Translations under genes and position numbers: made by a program
The notes under the pieces: model-generated
The model's input: the letters and a program-made list of their open reading frames with translations, nothing else
Database searches by the model: none
Told to the model about the DNA's origin: nothing
Origin: Sphingomonas turrisvirgatae
Lineage (GTDB): Bacteria; Pseudomonadota; Alphaproteobacteria; Sphingomonadales; Sphingomonadaceae
NCBI RefSeq assembly: GCF_001721295.1
Contig: NZ_MDDS01000004.1
Span: 62,001 to 126,000 of the forward strand
Direction of reading: 5' to 3'
DNA length: 64,000 bases
Shown here: positions 1 to 8,826 of the stretch, piece after piece
How the letters are laid out: every line of letters starts with the position of its first letter
Position numbering within the stretch: position 1 is the stretch's first letter

Positions 1-124
1 CTGCATCGACGATCATCTTGAGCAACCGTCGCCGCATCCAGAAGGCGCGCTCGCGAACATGCCTCGCGCGCTCGGCACGGCTGGCGTTCGCATTCGGCGG
101 CTGGACAGCTGCAATTGATGACAT
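1..124 (-). CDS. Partial CDS, probable transketolase N-terminal subunit (5' end only)
   Basis: Only the first 41 codons are inside the window; the gene continues past the left edge. The start ATG at 124 is preceded by a clear AGAGAGG ribosome site. The visible peptide has an Ala/Asn-rich lead, then an arginine-rich helix ending in RRRLLKMIVDA. This resembles the opening of split transketolase N-terminal subunits, where a similar helix precedes the GSGHxGG thiamine-binding motif, but that motif lies outside the window. Split transketolases are often found in sphingomonad sugar loci. It is divergent from the DeoR gene and probably shares its control region. The family call is inference from a short piece. 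Confidence 0.45.
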   Translation of the reverse strand, partial: MSSIAAVQPPNANASRAERARHVRERAFWMRRRLLKMIVDA

Positions 125-180
125 GTATTACCTCTCTAGGCCGTGAGATAGCGCCGCAGCGAATCGCTTGCAAGTGAATT

Positions 181-216
181 GCTTTCGATTGCTTTCGTAT
201 TGACAGGCTTCGAAAG
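181..216. promoter_or_regulatory. Candidate DeoR-family operator between divergent genes
   Basis: The 143-bp gap between the left partial gene and the DeoR gene carries CTTTCG at 182-187 and again at 192-197, 10 bp apart, then the inverted copy CGAAAG at 211-216 within the palindrome CTTCGAAAG. DeoR-family proteins (GlpR, AgaR type) commonly bind repeated CTTTC or TTTCG units spaced about one helical turn. Autoregulation and control of the leftward gene are inferred. Confidence 0.4.
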
Positions 217-267
217 TTTCCGCAACGCTTGATGGTACAAGCGGCGGCAGACCGGCGTGGAGCAGTG

Positions 268-1098
268 ATGAGCAAGGGCGTTTCGGCAGTGGCGGGACAG
301 GCGCGACGCAGCGATGCTGGCGGGTCACGCAATCGCGCGCTTGGCGAAGCGCGTCGGGCGGGCATCCTTGCCTGGCTTGAGGAAGAAGGCAGCGCACGCG
401 TGCGTGTTCTGGCTGAGGCGTTCGATGTCTCCGAGGTCACGCTGCGTCAGGATCTCGAGAAACTCGAGGCCGACGGTCACATCGTCCGCGAACATGGCGG
501 CGCGTTCCTGAAGTCGATGACCCAGCAGGTGCGCGCGATTGCGCTGCAGCACCAGGGCAACATGCCCGCCAAGCAGCGCATCGGCCGCGCCGCCGCCGCG
601 CTCGCCAACGATGGCGAGACGATCATCCTCGATTCCGGCTCGACGACGACTGAAGTTGCGCAGGCGCTGATCGGCCGCCGCGACATGACCGTCATTACCA
701 ACGCGCTCAACATTGCGTTGATGCTCGGCGCGGAACCCGGCTTCGACGTCCACATGACCGGCGGGCATTTCAAAGCGCCTACGCTGTCGCTTTCGGGCGA
801 ACGGTCGGCCGACTATTTCCGCGGCCTGTTCGTGCAGAAGCTGTTCCTGGCCACCGCCGCGATCGATCTCGATGCGGGTCTCACCTATCCGGCGCTGTCC
901 GACATTCCGGTCAAACGCGCGATGATCGACGCGGCGGCGCAGGTCGTGCTGGTCGCGGATTCGAGCAAGATCGGCGCTCGCTCCTTCTCGGCGCTGGGCG
1001 GAATCGAGCTCGTCCATTTGCTCATCACCGACGATGGCATCCGTGACGAAGACCGTTCCGCGATCGAGGCGGTCGGCGTCCAGGTGCATATCGCCTGA
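268..1098 (+). CDS. DeoR/GlpR-family transcriptional regulator
   Basis: A 276-residue protein when started at ATG 268, which has GGAG seven bases upstream; the frame stays open to a TTG at 229 but that has no ribosome site. An N-terminal DeoR winged HTH ([13 protein letters not shown], then [23 protein letters not shown], ending in the typical VREHGGA) is followed by a DeoRC sugar-phosphate sensor domain with the signatures [17 protein letters not shown] and VADSSKIG. Family members repress sugar catabolic operons and release DNA on binding a phosphorylated or acid sugar intermediate. It lies 22 bp upstream of the isomerase-fold and L-lactate dehydrogenase genes and probably controls that operon. 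The effector cannot be read from sequence. Confidence 0.9.
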   Translation: MSKGVSAVAGQARRSDAGGSRNRALGEARRAGILAWLEEEGSARVRVLAEAFDVSEVTLRQDLEKLEADGHIVREHGGAFLKSMTQQVRAIALQHQGNMPAKQRIGRAAAALANDGETIILDSGSTTTEVAQALIGRRDMTVITNALNIALMLGAEPGFDVHMTGGHFKAPTLSLSGERSADYFRGLFVQKLFLATAAIDLDAGLTYPALSDIPVKRAMIDAAAQVVLVADSSKIGARSFSALGGIELVHLLITDDGIRDEDRSAIEAVGVQVHIA

Positions 1099-1120
1099 CA
1101 ATCAAGAAGAGGATCGACAC

Positions 1121-2101
1121 GTGAGCAAGCAGAAATACGGCGCCGGCATCTGGCATTTCGCCACCTTCGTCGATCGTTATGCGACAGACGGCTACGGCCC
1201 CAGCCGCTCGCTTGTCGAGATGATCGACCTGGCCGGTCAGGTCGACGACTTGTCGGTTGTGGACATCAACTACCCGTTCGTCGACCCCAGCCTGTCGCTG
1301 AGCACGGTGGACGAAGCGCTTAAGCGCAACAACCTGTCGGTCATCGGCATCACGCCGGAAATCTACACGCGGCAGTTCGCCAAGGGCGCGTTCACCAATC
1401 CCGATGCCGGCATCCGGAAACTCGCCAACGAGATGTGCAACGACGCGGCCAATGTCGTCCGTCATTTCGGCGCCGATTACGTGAAGCTCTGGCCGGGACA
1501 GGACGGCTGGGACTATCCCTTCCAGGTCGATCACCGGAAGCTGTGGCAGATGAGCGTCGAGGGCATCGGCGAACTCGCCAGCCAGAACCCCGACCTCAAG
1601 TTCGTGATCGAGTACAAGCCGCGCGAGCCACGCTGCCACATGAGCTACGACAGCGTGTCGCGCACGCTGCTTGGCATCGAGCGGATGGGCCTGCCGAACG
1701 TGGGCATCCTGCTCGACTTCGGCCACGCGTTGTACGGTGGCGAAAGTCCGGCGGACTCGGCGCAGCTCGCGATCGACCATGGTCGGTTGTTCGGCATGGA
1801 CGTGAACGACAATTTCCGCGGCTGGGACGACGATCTGATGGCCGGATCGGTTCACCCGATCGAGTTGTTCGAATTCTTCTACACGCTCCGCAAGAACAAG
1901 TGGGAAGGCGTGTGGCAGCTCGACCAGTTCCCGTTCCGCGAAGACAGCATCGCCGTCGCGAACGGCGCGATCAGCTTCCTCAAGGGCATCGAGCGGGCGC
2001 TCGACAAGCTCGACTTCGCCGCGATGCAGGATGCGCAGGATCGTCAGGACGCGGTCACCGCGCTGCGCATCGCGCGCGAAGCCCTGTTTACCTCCTTCTA
2101 G
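1121..2101 (+). CDS. TIM-barrel sugar isomerase/epimerase (AP endonuclease family 2 fold)
   Basis: A 326-residue protein from GTG 1121 with AAGAAGAGGA just upstream. The pattern is that of xylose-isomerase-like TIM barrels: probable metal-ligand acids at strand ends in [22 protein letters not shown] and WQLDQFP, and a [13 protein letters not shown] segment characteristic of sugar (phosphate) isomerases. It probably interconverts an aldose and ketose, or epimerises a ketose, released by the pectin hydrolases next door. Its place between the DeoR gene and lldD suggests a catabolic step. It is shorter than the roughly 430-residue RhaI-type L-rhamnose isomerases, so I do not assign that activity. 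Substrate unknown. Confidence 0.8.
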   Translation: MSKQKYGAGIWHFATFVDRYATDGYGPSRSLVEMIDLAGQVDDLSVVDINYPFVDPSLSLSTVDEALKRNNLSVIGITPEIYTRQFAKGAFTNPDAGIRKLANEMCNDAANVVRHFGADYVKLWPGQDGWDYPFQVDHRKLWQMSVEGIGELASQNPDLKFVIEYKPREPRCHMSYDSVSRTLLGIERMGLPNVGILLDFGHALYGGESPADSAQLAIDHGRLFGMDVNDNFRGWDDDLMAGSVHPIELFEFFYTLRKNKWEGVWQLDQFPFREDSIAVANGAISFLKGIERALDKLDFAAMQDAQDRQDAVTALRIAREALFTSF

Positions 2102-2109
2102 GTCGCCTC

Positions 2110-3252
2110 ATGCCCGTCATCGCCTCGTCTCACGATTTCCGGAAGGCCGCGCGGCGCCGCGTGCCGCGCTTCCTGTTCGATTATGCCGAGGGCGGGGCGT
2201 ATGACGAGGTGACGCTGGCGCGCAACGTTGCCGATCTCCAATCGGTTGCGTTGCGCCAGCGGGTGCTGAAGGACGTCGCGAACGTCGATCTGTCGACCAC
2301 GCTGTTCGGCCGCGAGTTCAAGCTGCCGGTCGCGCTCGGCCCGGTCGGGATCAGCGGCATGTATGCCCGGCGCGGCGAGGTTCAGGCGGCGCGCGCAGCC
2401 CGGGCCGCGGGCATTCCCGCCTGCCTCTCCACCGTGTCGATCTGCACGCTCGAAGATGTCGCGCAGGCGGCCGATCCGTTCTGGTTCCAGCTCTATGTCA
2501 TTCGCGACCGGGGTTTCATGCGCGAACTGATCGCGCGGGCCAAGGCATGCGGGGCGGAGGCGATGGTGTTCACCGTCGACATGCCGATCCCCGGCGCACG
2601 CTATCGCGACGCGCATTCGGGCATGTCGGGGCGCAGTGGTCCGGTACGCCGGGTGCTCCAGGCGATGGGCAAGCCGGGCTGGGCGTGGGACGTGGGTGTG
2701 CGCGGTCGGCCGCATACGCTGGGCAATCTGCTGCCGGTGCTGGGAAAGGACAGCGGCCTCAACGACTATATGGGCTGGCTGGGCAAGAATTTCGATCCGT
2801 CGATCGTCTGGAAGGACCTCGACTGGATCCGGTCCGAATGGGATCGTCCGCTAATCATCAAGGGGATCCTCGATCCCGAAGACGCGCGGGAGGCCGCCGC
2901 GATCGGCGCGAACGGCATCGTCGTTTCCAATCATGGCGGGCGTCAGCTCGACGGCGTGCTGTCTAGCGCCCGCGCCTTGCCGCCGATCGCGCAAGCGGTG
3001 GGCGACCAGCTGACCGTCCTCGCCGATGGCGGCGTTCGCACCGGTCTCGACGTCGTGCGCATGCTTGCGCTCGGCGCGGACGGCGTGCTGCTCGGCCGCG
3101 CCTGGCTCTATGCCCTTGCGGCGCAGGGGGAGGCGGGGGTGACGAAGCTGCTCGACCTGATCGCGCGCGAGATGCGCGTCGCCATGACGCTGACCGGCGT
3201 CAACCGCATTGACATGATCGACCGCTCCATCCTGGCTGAGGAACTCAAGTGA
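2110..3252 (+). CDS. lldD: FMN-dependent L-lactate dehydrogenase (alpha-hydroxyacid oxidase family)
   Basis: 380 residues from ATG 2110, eight bases after the isomerase stop; the long open frame upstream is a shadow of that gene. The full FMN-dependent alpha-hydroxyacid dehydrogenase fold is visible: [12 protein letters not shown] for [24 protein letters not shown], then LIIKGI, and near residue 280 the signature [10 protein letters not shown] with the catalytic His and substrate-binding Arg, followed by [19 protein letters not shown]. It oxidises L-lactate to pyruvate, passing electrons to the respiratory chain. L-lactate is the end product of the diketo branch of L-rhamnose and L-fucose oxidation, which fits the neighbours. 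The stop overlaps the next start by 4 bp. Related 2-hydroxyacid oxidases are the main alternative. Confidence 0.87.
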   Translation: MPVIASSHDFRKAARRRVPRFLFDYAEGGAYDEVTLARNVADLQSVALRQRVLKDVANVDLSTTLFGREFKLPVALGPVGISGMYARRGEVQAARAARAAGIPACLSTVSICTLEDVAQAADPFWFQLYVIRDRGFMRELIARAKACGAEAMVFTVDMPIPGARYRDAHSGMSGRSGPVRRVLQAMGKPGWAWDVGVRGRPHTLGNLLPVLGKDSGLNDYMGWLGKNFDPSIVWKDLDWIRSEWDRPLIIKGILDPEDAREAAAIGANGIVVSNHGGRQLDGVLSSARALPPIAQAVGDQLTVLADGGVRTGLDVVRMLALGADGVLLGRAWLYALAAQGEAGVTKLLDLIAREMRVAMTLTGVNRIDMIDRSILAEELK

Positions 3253-4640
3253 AGCTGTTCAACCGCATTGCCGCGCTGCTCGGCGGCACCATGCTGGCAC
3301 TGACGCCCGCGATCGCACAGGTGCAGGCGCAAACGCCGCCGTTCAGCGTGTCCGCCAACCACCGCTACCTGCTCGCCGGTGGCAAGCCGTTCTTCTGGCT
3401 CGGCGACACCGCCTGGTTGCTGCTCAGCCGGCTCGACCGCGACGAGACCGAAGCCTATCTGGCGACACGCCGGGAACAGGGCTTCAACGTCATTCAGGTA
3501 ATGGTGCTCCACACCAACAAGATGACGGCCCGCAACGGAGCGGCGGCGCTCGTCGATGGTGATCCGGGCCGGCCGCGCACGACCCCCGGGGCCGATCCGG
3601 CGAACGCCGGCGAGTATGATTTCTGGGATCATCTCGACTGGGTGATCGCGCGGGCTGCTGCGCACGGCATCTATGTCGCGCTGGTGCCGGCGTGGGGCGA
3701 CCTGGCGATGGAGCGTCAACTCAACGAGAAGAATGTCGGCAGCTACGCCCGTTTCCTGGCCGAACGCTATGGCAGGGCAAGCAACGTCATCTGGCTCAAT
3801 GGCGGCGACACGCGTAGCGAGATGCGCAGCGCCGTATGGGACGAGCTTGGCACGACGATCAAGCGCATCGCGCCGCGCCAGCTGATGACCTTCCACCCGA
3901 TCGGCCGAACCACCTCGTCCTGGCAGTGGCATGAGGCGCCCTGGCTCGACTTCAACATGTTCCAGTCGGGGCATCGCAGCTACGCTCAGGAGGGGCCGAA
4001 CGCCATTGCCGAGGACAATTGGCGCTACGTCGCGCAGGATCTCGCCCGCACCCCGCCCAAGCCGACGATCGACGGCGAGCCGAGCTATGAGAATATCCCA
4101 CATGGCTTGCACGAGCAGAACCAGCCGCGCTGGCAGGCAGCCGATGTGCGCCGATACGGTTGGTGGAGCGTGATGGCCGGCGCGTTCGGTCACACCTATG
4201 GCGAGAACCACGTCATGCAGTTCTTCGCCGCCGGATCGAAGGACGCCAATTTCGAGCCGAACCAGCACTGGCGCGCCGCGCTTCAGGCGCCCGGCGCCAC
4301 GCAGATGCGGCACCTGCGTACCCTGATCGAGTCCCGCCCTATGCTTGAACGAGTGCCGGACCAGTCGCTGATCGCGAACAACGGCGCGCGCTACGATCGC
4401 GTCGCCGCCAGCCGGGGGAACGGCTATGCCTTCGCCTACAGCTATACCGGCGCGCCATTCACGATGCGGCTCGGTGCGATTGCCGGGCGACAGGTCAGAG
4501 CCAGCTGGTACTCGCCGCGCGACGGCCGCTTCACGCCGATCGCCACCTTCGCCAATCGGGGCGAGCGCCGGTTCGATCCGCCGGGCACCACCGCGCCGGG
4601 CAATGACTGGGTGCTGGTGCTCGACGGGGTCGGTAAGTGA
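3249..4640 (+). CDS. Secreted GH140 / DUF4038 apiosidase-like glycoside hydrolase
   Basis: 463 residues from a GTG overlapping the lldD stop. The first 27 residues form a signal peptide ([19 protein letters not shown]), so the enzyme is periplasmic or exported. Then comes the DUF4038 domain ([17 protein letters not shown], then [16 protein letters not shown]) with active-site-type stretches [11 protein letters not shown] and [16 protein letters not shown], and a small C-terminal beta domain of the collagen-binding-2 type ([12 protein letters not shown]). GH140 enzymes characterised from Bacteroides release D-apiose from rhamnogalacturonan II. Its presence beside GH78 and GH28 genes supports a pectin role. 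Apiosidase activity is inference from family membership only. Confidence 0.83.
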   Translation: MKLFNRIAALLGGTMLALTPAIAQVQAQTPPFSVSANHRYLLAGGKPFFWLGDTAWLLLSRLDRDETEAYLATRREQGFNVIQVMVLHTNKMTARNGAAALVDGDPGRPRTTPGADPANAGEYDFWDHLDWVIARAAAHGIYVALVPAWGDLAMERQLNEKNVGSYARFLAERYGRASNVIWLNGGDTRSEMRSAVWDELGTTIKRIAPRQLMTFHPIGRTTSSWQWHEAPWLDFNMFQSGHRSYAQEGPNAIAEDNWRYVAQDLARTPPKPTIDGEPSYENIPHGLHEQNQPRWQAADVRRYGWWSVMAGAFGHTYGENHVMQFFAAGSKDANFEPNQHWRAALQAPGATQMRHLRTLIESRPMLERVPDQSLIANNGARYDRVAASRGNGYAFAYSYTGAPFTMRLGAIAGRQVRASWYSPRDGRFTPIATFANRGERRFDPPGTTAPGNDWVLVLDGVGK

Positions 4641-5548
4641 GTGTGCGCCCGCCGTTGGTCGATCCGCACGTCCACCTCTGGGATCTGGCTCATATCCGCT
4701 ATCCATGGCTGACCGGGCCATTCGACACCGACAACCCAAATGGCAGCGTTGAGCCGATCGCCGTAGACTATCCGCTCGACGCCTATCTCGCCGATGCACA
4801 AGCCTGGGACGTGCGCGGGATCGTCCACATCGATGCGGGTGCCGACCCGGCCGACGCGCTCAAGGAAACGCAGTGGCTTCAGGCCATGGCGGACACGCGC
4901 GGCCTGCCCAGCGGCATCGTTGCCTTCGCCGCGCTGCATGAGCCGCAGGTGGAAACCCTGCTCGCCGCGCATGTCGCGCATGCCAATGTCCGCGGCATCC
5001 GCCATATCATCAACTGGCATCCCGATCCTGCGCGCAGCTATTCGCTCGCCGATATCACCACGACCAGCGAATGGATGCGCGGCTTTGGCCTGCTCAGGAA
5101 GTTCGGCCTCAGCTTCGACCTACAAGCCTATCCGGGGCAGTTCGCGCATCTGGCCGCGTTGATCGCCAAACATCCCGATACGCAGGTGATCCTCAATCAT
5201 ACCGGTATGGCGATCCCCGGCGATCCCGACGGATGGGAGACGTGGCGGCGAGGCATGGCGGCGTTCGCGGCGCTGCCCAACGTAGCGGTCAAGATTTCGG
5301 GCATGGGGTTCACCTGGCGGCCATGGAGTGCCGATTTGGCGCGGCCTCATGTGCTCGAGACGATCGATCTGTTCGGCACCGACCGCGCGATGTTCGCCAG
5401 CAACTTCCCCACCGACAAACTGTTCGGCAGCTTCGACCAGCATTTCGACGCCTATGATGCGATCACCGCAACCTTTTTGGCGGACGAGCGCGCGGCGATG
5501 TTTGGCGGCAACGCCAACCGTATCTACCGGCTCGGGCTGGACCTTTGA
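4637..5548 (+). CDS. Amidohydrolase-family sugar lactonase (COG3618)
   Basis: 303 residues from a GTG overlapping the previous stop by 4 bp. The metal-dependent amidohydrolase signature is present: DPHVHLWD (HxH) at the N terminus, HIDAG, RGIRHIINWHP, LNHTGMAI, and near the end MFASNFPTDK with the usual catalytic Asp region. COG3618 members include L-fucono-1,5-lactonase and L-rhamnono-lactonase, which open the lactone made by the aldose dehydrogenase. Position between GH140 and GH78 and the presence of a dehydratase and keto-acid dehydrogenase further on make a deoxysugar lactonase the best guess. It is cytoplasmic, with no signal peptide. Exact lactone unknown. Confidence 0.83.
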   Translation: MSVRPPLVDPHVHLWDLAHIRYPWLTGPFDTDNPNGSVEPIAVDYPLDAYLADAQAWDVRGIVHIDAGADPADALKETQWLQAMADTRGLPSGIVAFAALHEPQVETLLAAHVAHANVRGIRHIINWHPDPARSYSLADITTTSEWMRGFGLLRKFGLSFDLQAYPGQFAHLAALIAKHPDTQVILNHTGMAIPGDPDGWETWRRGMAAFAALPNVAVKISGMGFTWRPWSADLARPHVLETIDLFGTDRAMFASNFPTDKLFGSFDQHFDAYDAITATFLADERAAMFGGNANRIYRLGLDL

Positions 5549-5623
5549 TCAAACGGAACGCTGCATCGCCCTTACGCTGCCAGCGAAAAGGGTGAGGGCG
5601 AGCCACTTTGCGGTGTTGAACTG

Positions 5624-8600
5624 ATGAACATTGTCGATCTGCGTGCCGAGTATACGACGAACCTGCTCGGTACGGAGGTACGTCATCCGCGTCTTTCCTG
5701 GCGATTGGAAGGCGCCGCTCGCCAGCACAGCTACCGCATCCGCGCCGCGGCCAGCGAGGCGGCCCTGGCGTCCGGCGATCTGCTGTGGGACAGCGGCACG
5801 GTCACGAGCGATGCGACATTCGACATCGCCTATGGCGGGCCCGCGCTCGCCAGCATGCAGCGCGTGTGGTGGTGCGTCGAAGTCGGCGCTGACGGTGCAA
5901 CGGCCACCTCCGCGCCGGCCTGGTTCGAAGCTGGCTTGCTTGTCCCGGACGATTGGCGCGGCGAGTGGATCGAGGCGGAGGACGAACTTGCCGCCGCCGA
6001 CCGCGCCGCGGGGGTGAGCTGGGTGTGGGGTGAAACCTCGCTCGACGCGCGGCCCCATGCCTTCCGCATCGATTTCAACGCGCCGGCCGATCTGGTCCGG
6101 GCGGAGGTTCTGATCGCAGGCAAGGATCATCTGCGCGGCGTGTGGATCAACGGCGTCAAGTCGCCACTGGACTGGCATTTCGACTGGGACACCTATCTGC
6201 CGTTCTGGGGCACGCTCGCTGCTTACGAGGGCGAGGTAAAGCCCGGTCACAACAGCGTCTGCGCGCTGGTCGAGGCGGATACGACCGGCTTTTTTCCCGT
6301 CGATGGCGGCGCCTTCGCGGCGCTGATCCGACTGCATCGCACCGATGGCCAAATCGACCGCATTGTCGGCAGCGCCTTTCGCGTCCTGCCTGATCCCCCC
6401 GCCGGCTGGACCCAGGCCGCGTTCGATGCTGCGGGCTGGCCGGGCGTCGTCCCCAGCACCAGCTGGGCGCAGGGCGATCCGCGCCCCACCGAGCCGGCGA
6501 TGCTGCTGCGCACCGAGTTTACCATCGACCGGCCTGTCGCCGCCGCCCGACTCTATGCCACTGCGCTTGGCGCTTACGAGGCCGGCATCAACGGCCGCAC
6601 CGTGTCGGGCGCGATCTTGGCACCCGAGATCAGCGTTGCGAAAAGCCATGTCCTGTATCAGACCTATGATGTCACCGATCTGCTCGCCGCGGGTGCCAAC
6701 GCGCTCGGCGCGACAGTGGCGGACGGCTGGTATGCCTCGCCGTTCGGCTGGCGCATCGAACGCTATGGCTTCGGCCCCGCGCCGCGGCGTTTCCGTGCCT
6801 CGCTGCGGATCGACTATGTCGACGGCACGCAGCAATGGGTTACGACCGGTCCCGATTGGCGCATCGGAACGTCGCCGATCCTGAAGTCCGAGATCTATGA
6901 CGGCGAGACGCTGGACGCACGGCTGGCACAACCGGGCTGGGACTTGCCCGGCTTCGATGATCGCCATTGGTCGCCGGTCAAGCTTGGTGTCGCACCCGAC
7001 ACGCGGCTGGTCGCGCAAACCTCGCCGGCGCTCGAACGGATGACGGCGCTCAAGCCGCGTTCGATCGGCGAGCCGGCGCCGGGGCGCTTCGTGCTCGATT
7101 TCGGCCAGAACTTCTCGGGCTGGGTGCGTCTGCGCGCGCGCGGCGCGGCGGGCACCACGATCCGCCTGCGCTTTGCCGAACTGCTGAACGCCGACGGCAC
7201 CGTGGATCAGGCCAATCTGCGCCTCGCGCGCGCGACCGACACCTTCATCTTGGCCGGCACCGGCGCGGATGAATGGTTCGAACCGCGCTTCACCTATCAC
7301 GGCTTCCGCTATGTCGAGATCGACCATCCGGTCACGTTGGACGATGTCGAAGGCGTCGTCGTCTATAGCGCCTGCGTGGATACCGGATCGCTCCACTTCC
7401 TCGATGCGCCGCTGCTTCAGCAGATCACCGATAACGCGATGTGGGCGCAGCGCTCCAACTTCTTCGCGGTGCCGACCGATTGTCCGCAGCGCGACGAGCG
7501 CATGGGCTGGATGGGGGACATTCAGGTGTTCCTCGATGCCGCAGCATTCAACATGGACGTCGATCCGTTCATCCGCCGCTTCCTGATGGAAGCGCGCGCG
7601 GCGCAGCGCGAGGACGGGGCCTATCCGATCGTCGTGCCGCAGCCCTTGTCCTTTCCCGACGTTGTGACGGCGGGCTGGAGCGAGGCCGGGATCATCCTGC
7701 CGTGGCAGCTGTGGCAGCGCTATGGCGACACCGCCGTGATCGACGAGAACTGGACCGCGATGGAAGCGTGGATGGCGTTCGTCGCGCGCGACAATCCGGA
7801 CCATGTCTGGCGCGAGGGCAGGGGACTGGACCTTTGCGACTGGCTGTCGGTCGATGCGATCAAGCCCGATGACGAGACCACGCCGCGCATCCTGTGCGCC
7901 ACCGCCTATTGGGCGTGGAGCGCGCAGCTGATGGCCGAGATGGCAGCCGCGAGCGGTCGCGACGCGGCACCCTGGCAAAGTCTGCGCGATTCGATCGGTC
8001 AGGCCTATGCCGCCGAGTTCGTGCGCAAAGACGGGACTTGCGGCAATGGGAGCCAGACCAGTCAGGTGCTCTCGCTTGCTTTCGGGCTTGTGCCCGACGA
8101 TCGCCGCGCTGCCGCCGCCACGGTGCTGGCCGCGAACATTCGCGCGCGGGGCATGAAGCTGTCCACCGGCTTCCTTGGCACACCCTATCTGCTCGACGTG
8201 CTGGCCGATGCCGGGCTGCACGAGGAAGTCGCCGGGTTGATGCTCCAGCGCGAGTATCCGAGCTGGGGCTATATGCCGCTGAATGGCGCGACGACGATGT
8301 GGGAGCGCTGGAACGGCGACACCGGCGACCTCAGTATGAACAGCTACAACCACTACGCTTTCGGCGCAGTGGTCGGGTTCTTCTGGCGTCGCCTTGCCGG
8401 CATCGCCCCGGCCGCGCCAGGCTTCAGCCGCATCGCAGCGCGGCCGCTTTGGTTGCCCGCCGTGGGGCGCGTCAAGGCGCGGTTCGCCTCGCCGGTCGGT
8501 GAGATCGCGACCGCGAGCGAAGGCGATGACCAGCGGCTGACCGCCTTTGAACTGACGGTTCCGGCAAACGCGATTGCCGAGGTCGAACTGCCCGGCTCGG

Positions 8601-8683
8601 GCTGGCAGGGCGTACCCGCCATCGGCAACGACGTGAGCACGCGGTTCGAAGTCGGGGCAGGAACCTACCGCTTCACGCGCTGA
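5624..8683 (+). CDS. GH78 alpha-L-rhamnosidase
   Basis: 1019 residues from ATG 5624, 75 bp after the lactonase. Domain order follows GH78: N-terminal fibronectin-like domain (RHPRLSWRL), two beta-sandwich rhamnosidase-N regions (to about residue 470, including LDFGQNFSGWVRL), then the (alpha/alpha)6 catalytic domain with the signature TDCPQRDERMGWMGD that supplies the acidic residues, and TMWERWNGD that carries the probable base Glu, ending in a C-terminal beta domain (PASPVGEIAT-like). It hydrolyses terminal alpha-L-rhamnose from pectin fragments or glycosides. No signal peptide is visible, so it probably acts inside the cell on oligosaccharides imported through the TonB receptor. Confidence 0.93.
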   Translation: MNIVDLRAEYTTNLLGTEVRHPRLSWRLEGAARQHSYRIRAAASEAALASGDLLWDSGTVTSDATFDIAYGGPALASMQRVWWCVEVGADGATATSAPAWFEAGLLVPDDWRGEWIEAEDELAAADRAAGVSWVWGETSLDARPHAFRIDFNAPADLVRAEVLIAGKDHLRGVWINGVKSPLDWHFDWDTYLPFWGTLAAYEGEVKPGHNSVCALVEADTTGFFPVDGGAFAALIRLHRTDGQIDRIVGSAFRVLPDPPAGWTQAAFDAAGWPGVVPSTSWAQGDPRPTEPAMLLRTEFTIDRPVAAARLYATALGAYEAGINGRTVSGAILAPEISVAKSHVLYQTYDVTDLLAAGANALGATVADGWYASPFGWRIERYGFGPAPRRFRASLRIDYVDGTQQWVTTGPDWRIGTSPILKSEIYDGETLDARLAQPGWDLPGFDDRHWSPVKLGVAPDTRLVAQTSPALERMTALKPRSIGEPAPGRFVLDFGQNFSGWVRLRARGAAGTTIRLRFAELLNADGTVDQANLRLARATDTFILAGTGADEWFEPRFTYHGFRYVEIDHPVTLDDVEGVVVYSACVDTGSLHFLDAPLLQQITDNAMWAQRSNFFAVPTDCPQRDERMGWMGDIQVFLDAAAFNMDVDPFIRRFLMEARAAQREDGAYPIVVPQPLSFPDVVTAGWSEAGIILPWQLWQRYGDTAVIDENWTAMEAWMAFVARDNPDHVWREGRGLDLCDWLSVDAIKPDDETTPRILCATAYWAWSAQLMAEMAAASGRDAAPWQSLRDSIGQAYAAEFVRKDGTCGNGSQTSQVLSLAFGLVPDDRRAAAATVLAANIRARGMKLSTGFLGTPYLLDVLADAGLHEEVAGLMLQREYPSWGYMPLNGATTMWERWNGDTGDLSMNSYNHYAFGAVVGFFWRRLAGIAPAAPGFSRIAARPLWLPAVGRVKARFASPVGEIATASEGDDQRLTAFELTVPANAIAEVELPGSGWQGVPAIGNDVSTRFEVGAGTYRFTR

Positions 8684-8764
8684 AATCAGCCGCGATCAAT
8701 TAAACCGGTTGCTGTTTCCTGCGTGCGCGGAGGAACAGCGCTCCGCGTCACATTCTGCACTCAT

Positions 8765-8792
8765 GAAAACACCCCGGCACTTGGTGCCGGGG
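8765..8792 (-). terminator. Rho-independent terminator after the TonB receptor gene
   Basis: A perfect 9-bp stem CCCCGGCAC/GTGCCGGGG (8772-8780 with 8784-8792) has a 3-base loop. Read on the minus strand it is followed by TGTTTTC. It lies about 35 bp beyond the receptor stop and between convergent genes, so it may also help stop GH78 transcription. Confidence 0.7.
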
Positions 8793-8826
8793 CGCAAGGT
8801 GTCGCTTCGGGGAGAAGCGAGGGGGT

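Noticed and set aside
3108..4799. 563-codon minus-strand frame opposite lldD, GH140 and the lactonase
   Set aside because: Antisense to three clear genes, low-complexity composition, no start signal.
5549..8353. 934-codon open frame on the minus strand
   Set aside because: It lies entirely opposite the GH78 gene, is extremely Arg/Gly/Pro-rich with no domain, and is a GC-rich antisense shadow.
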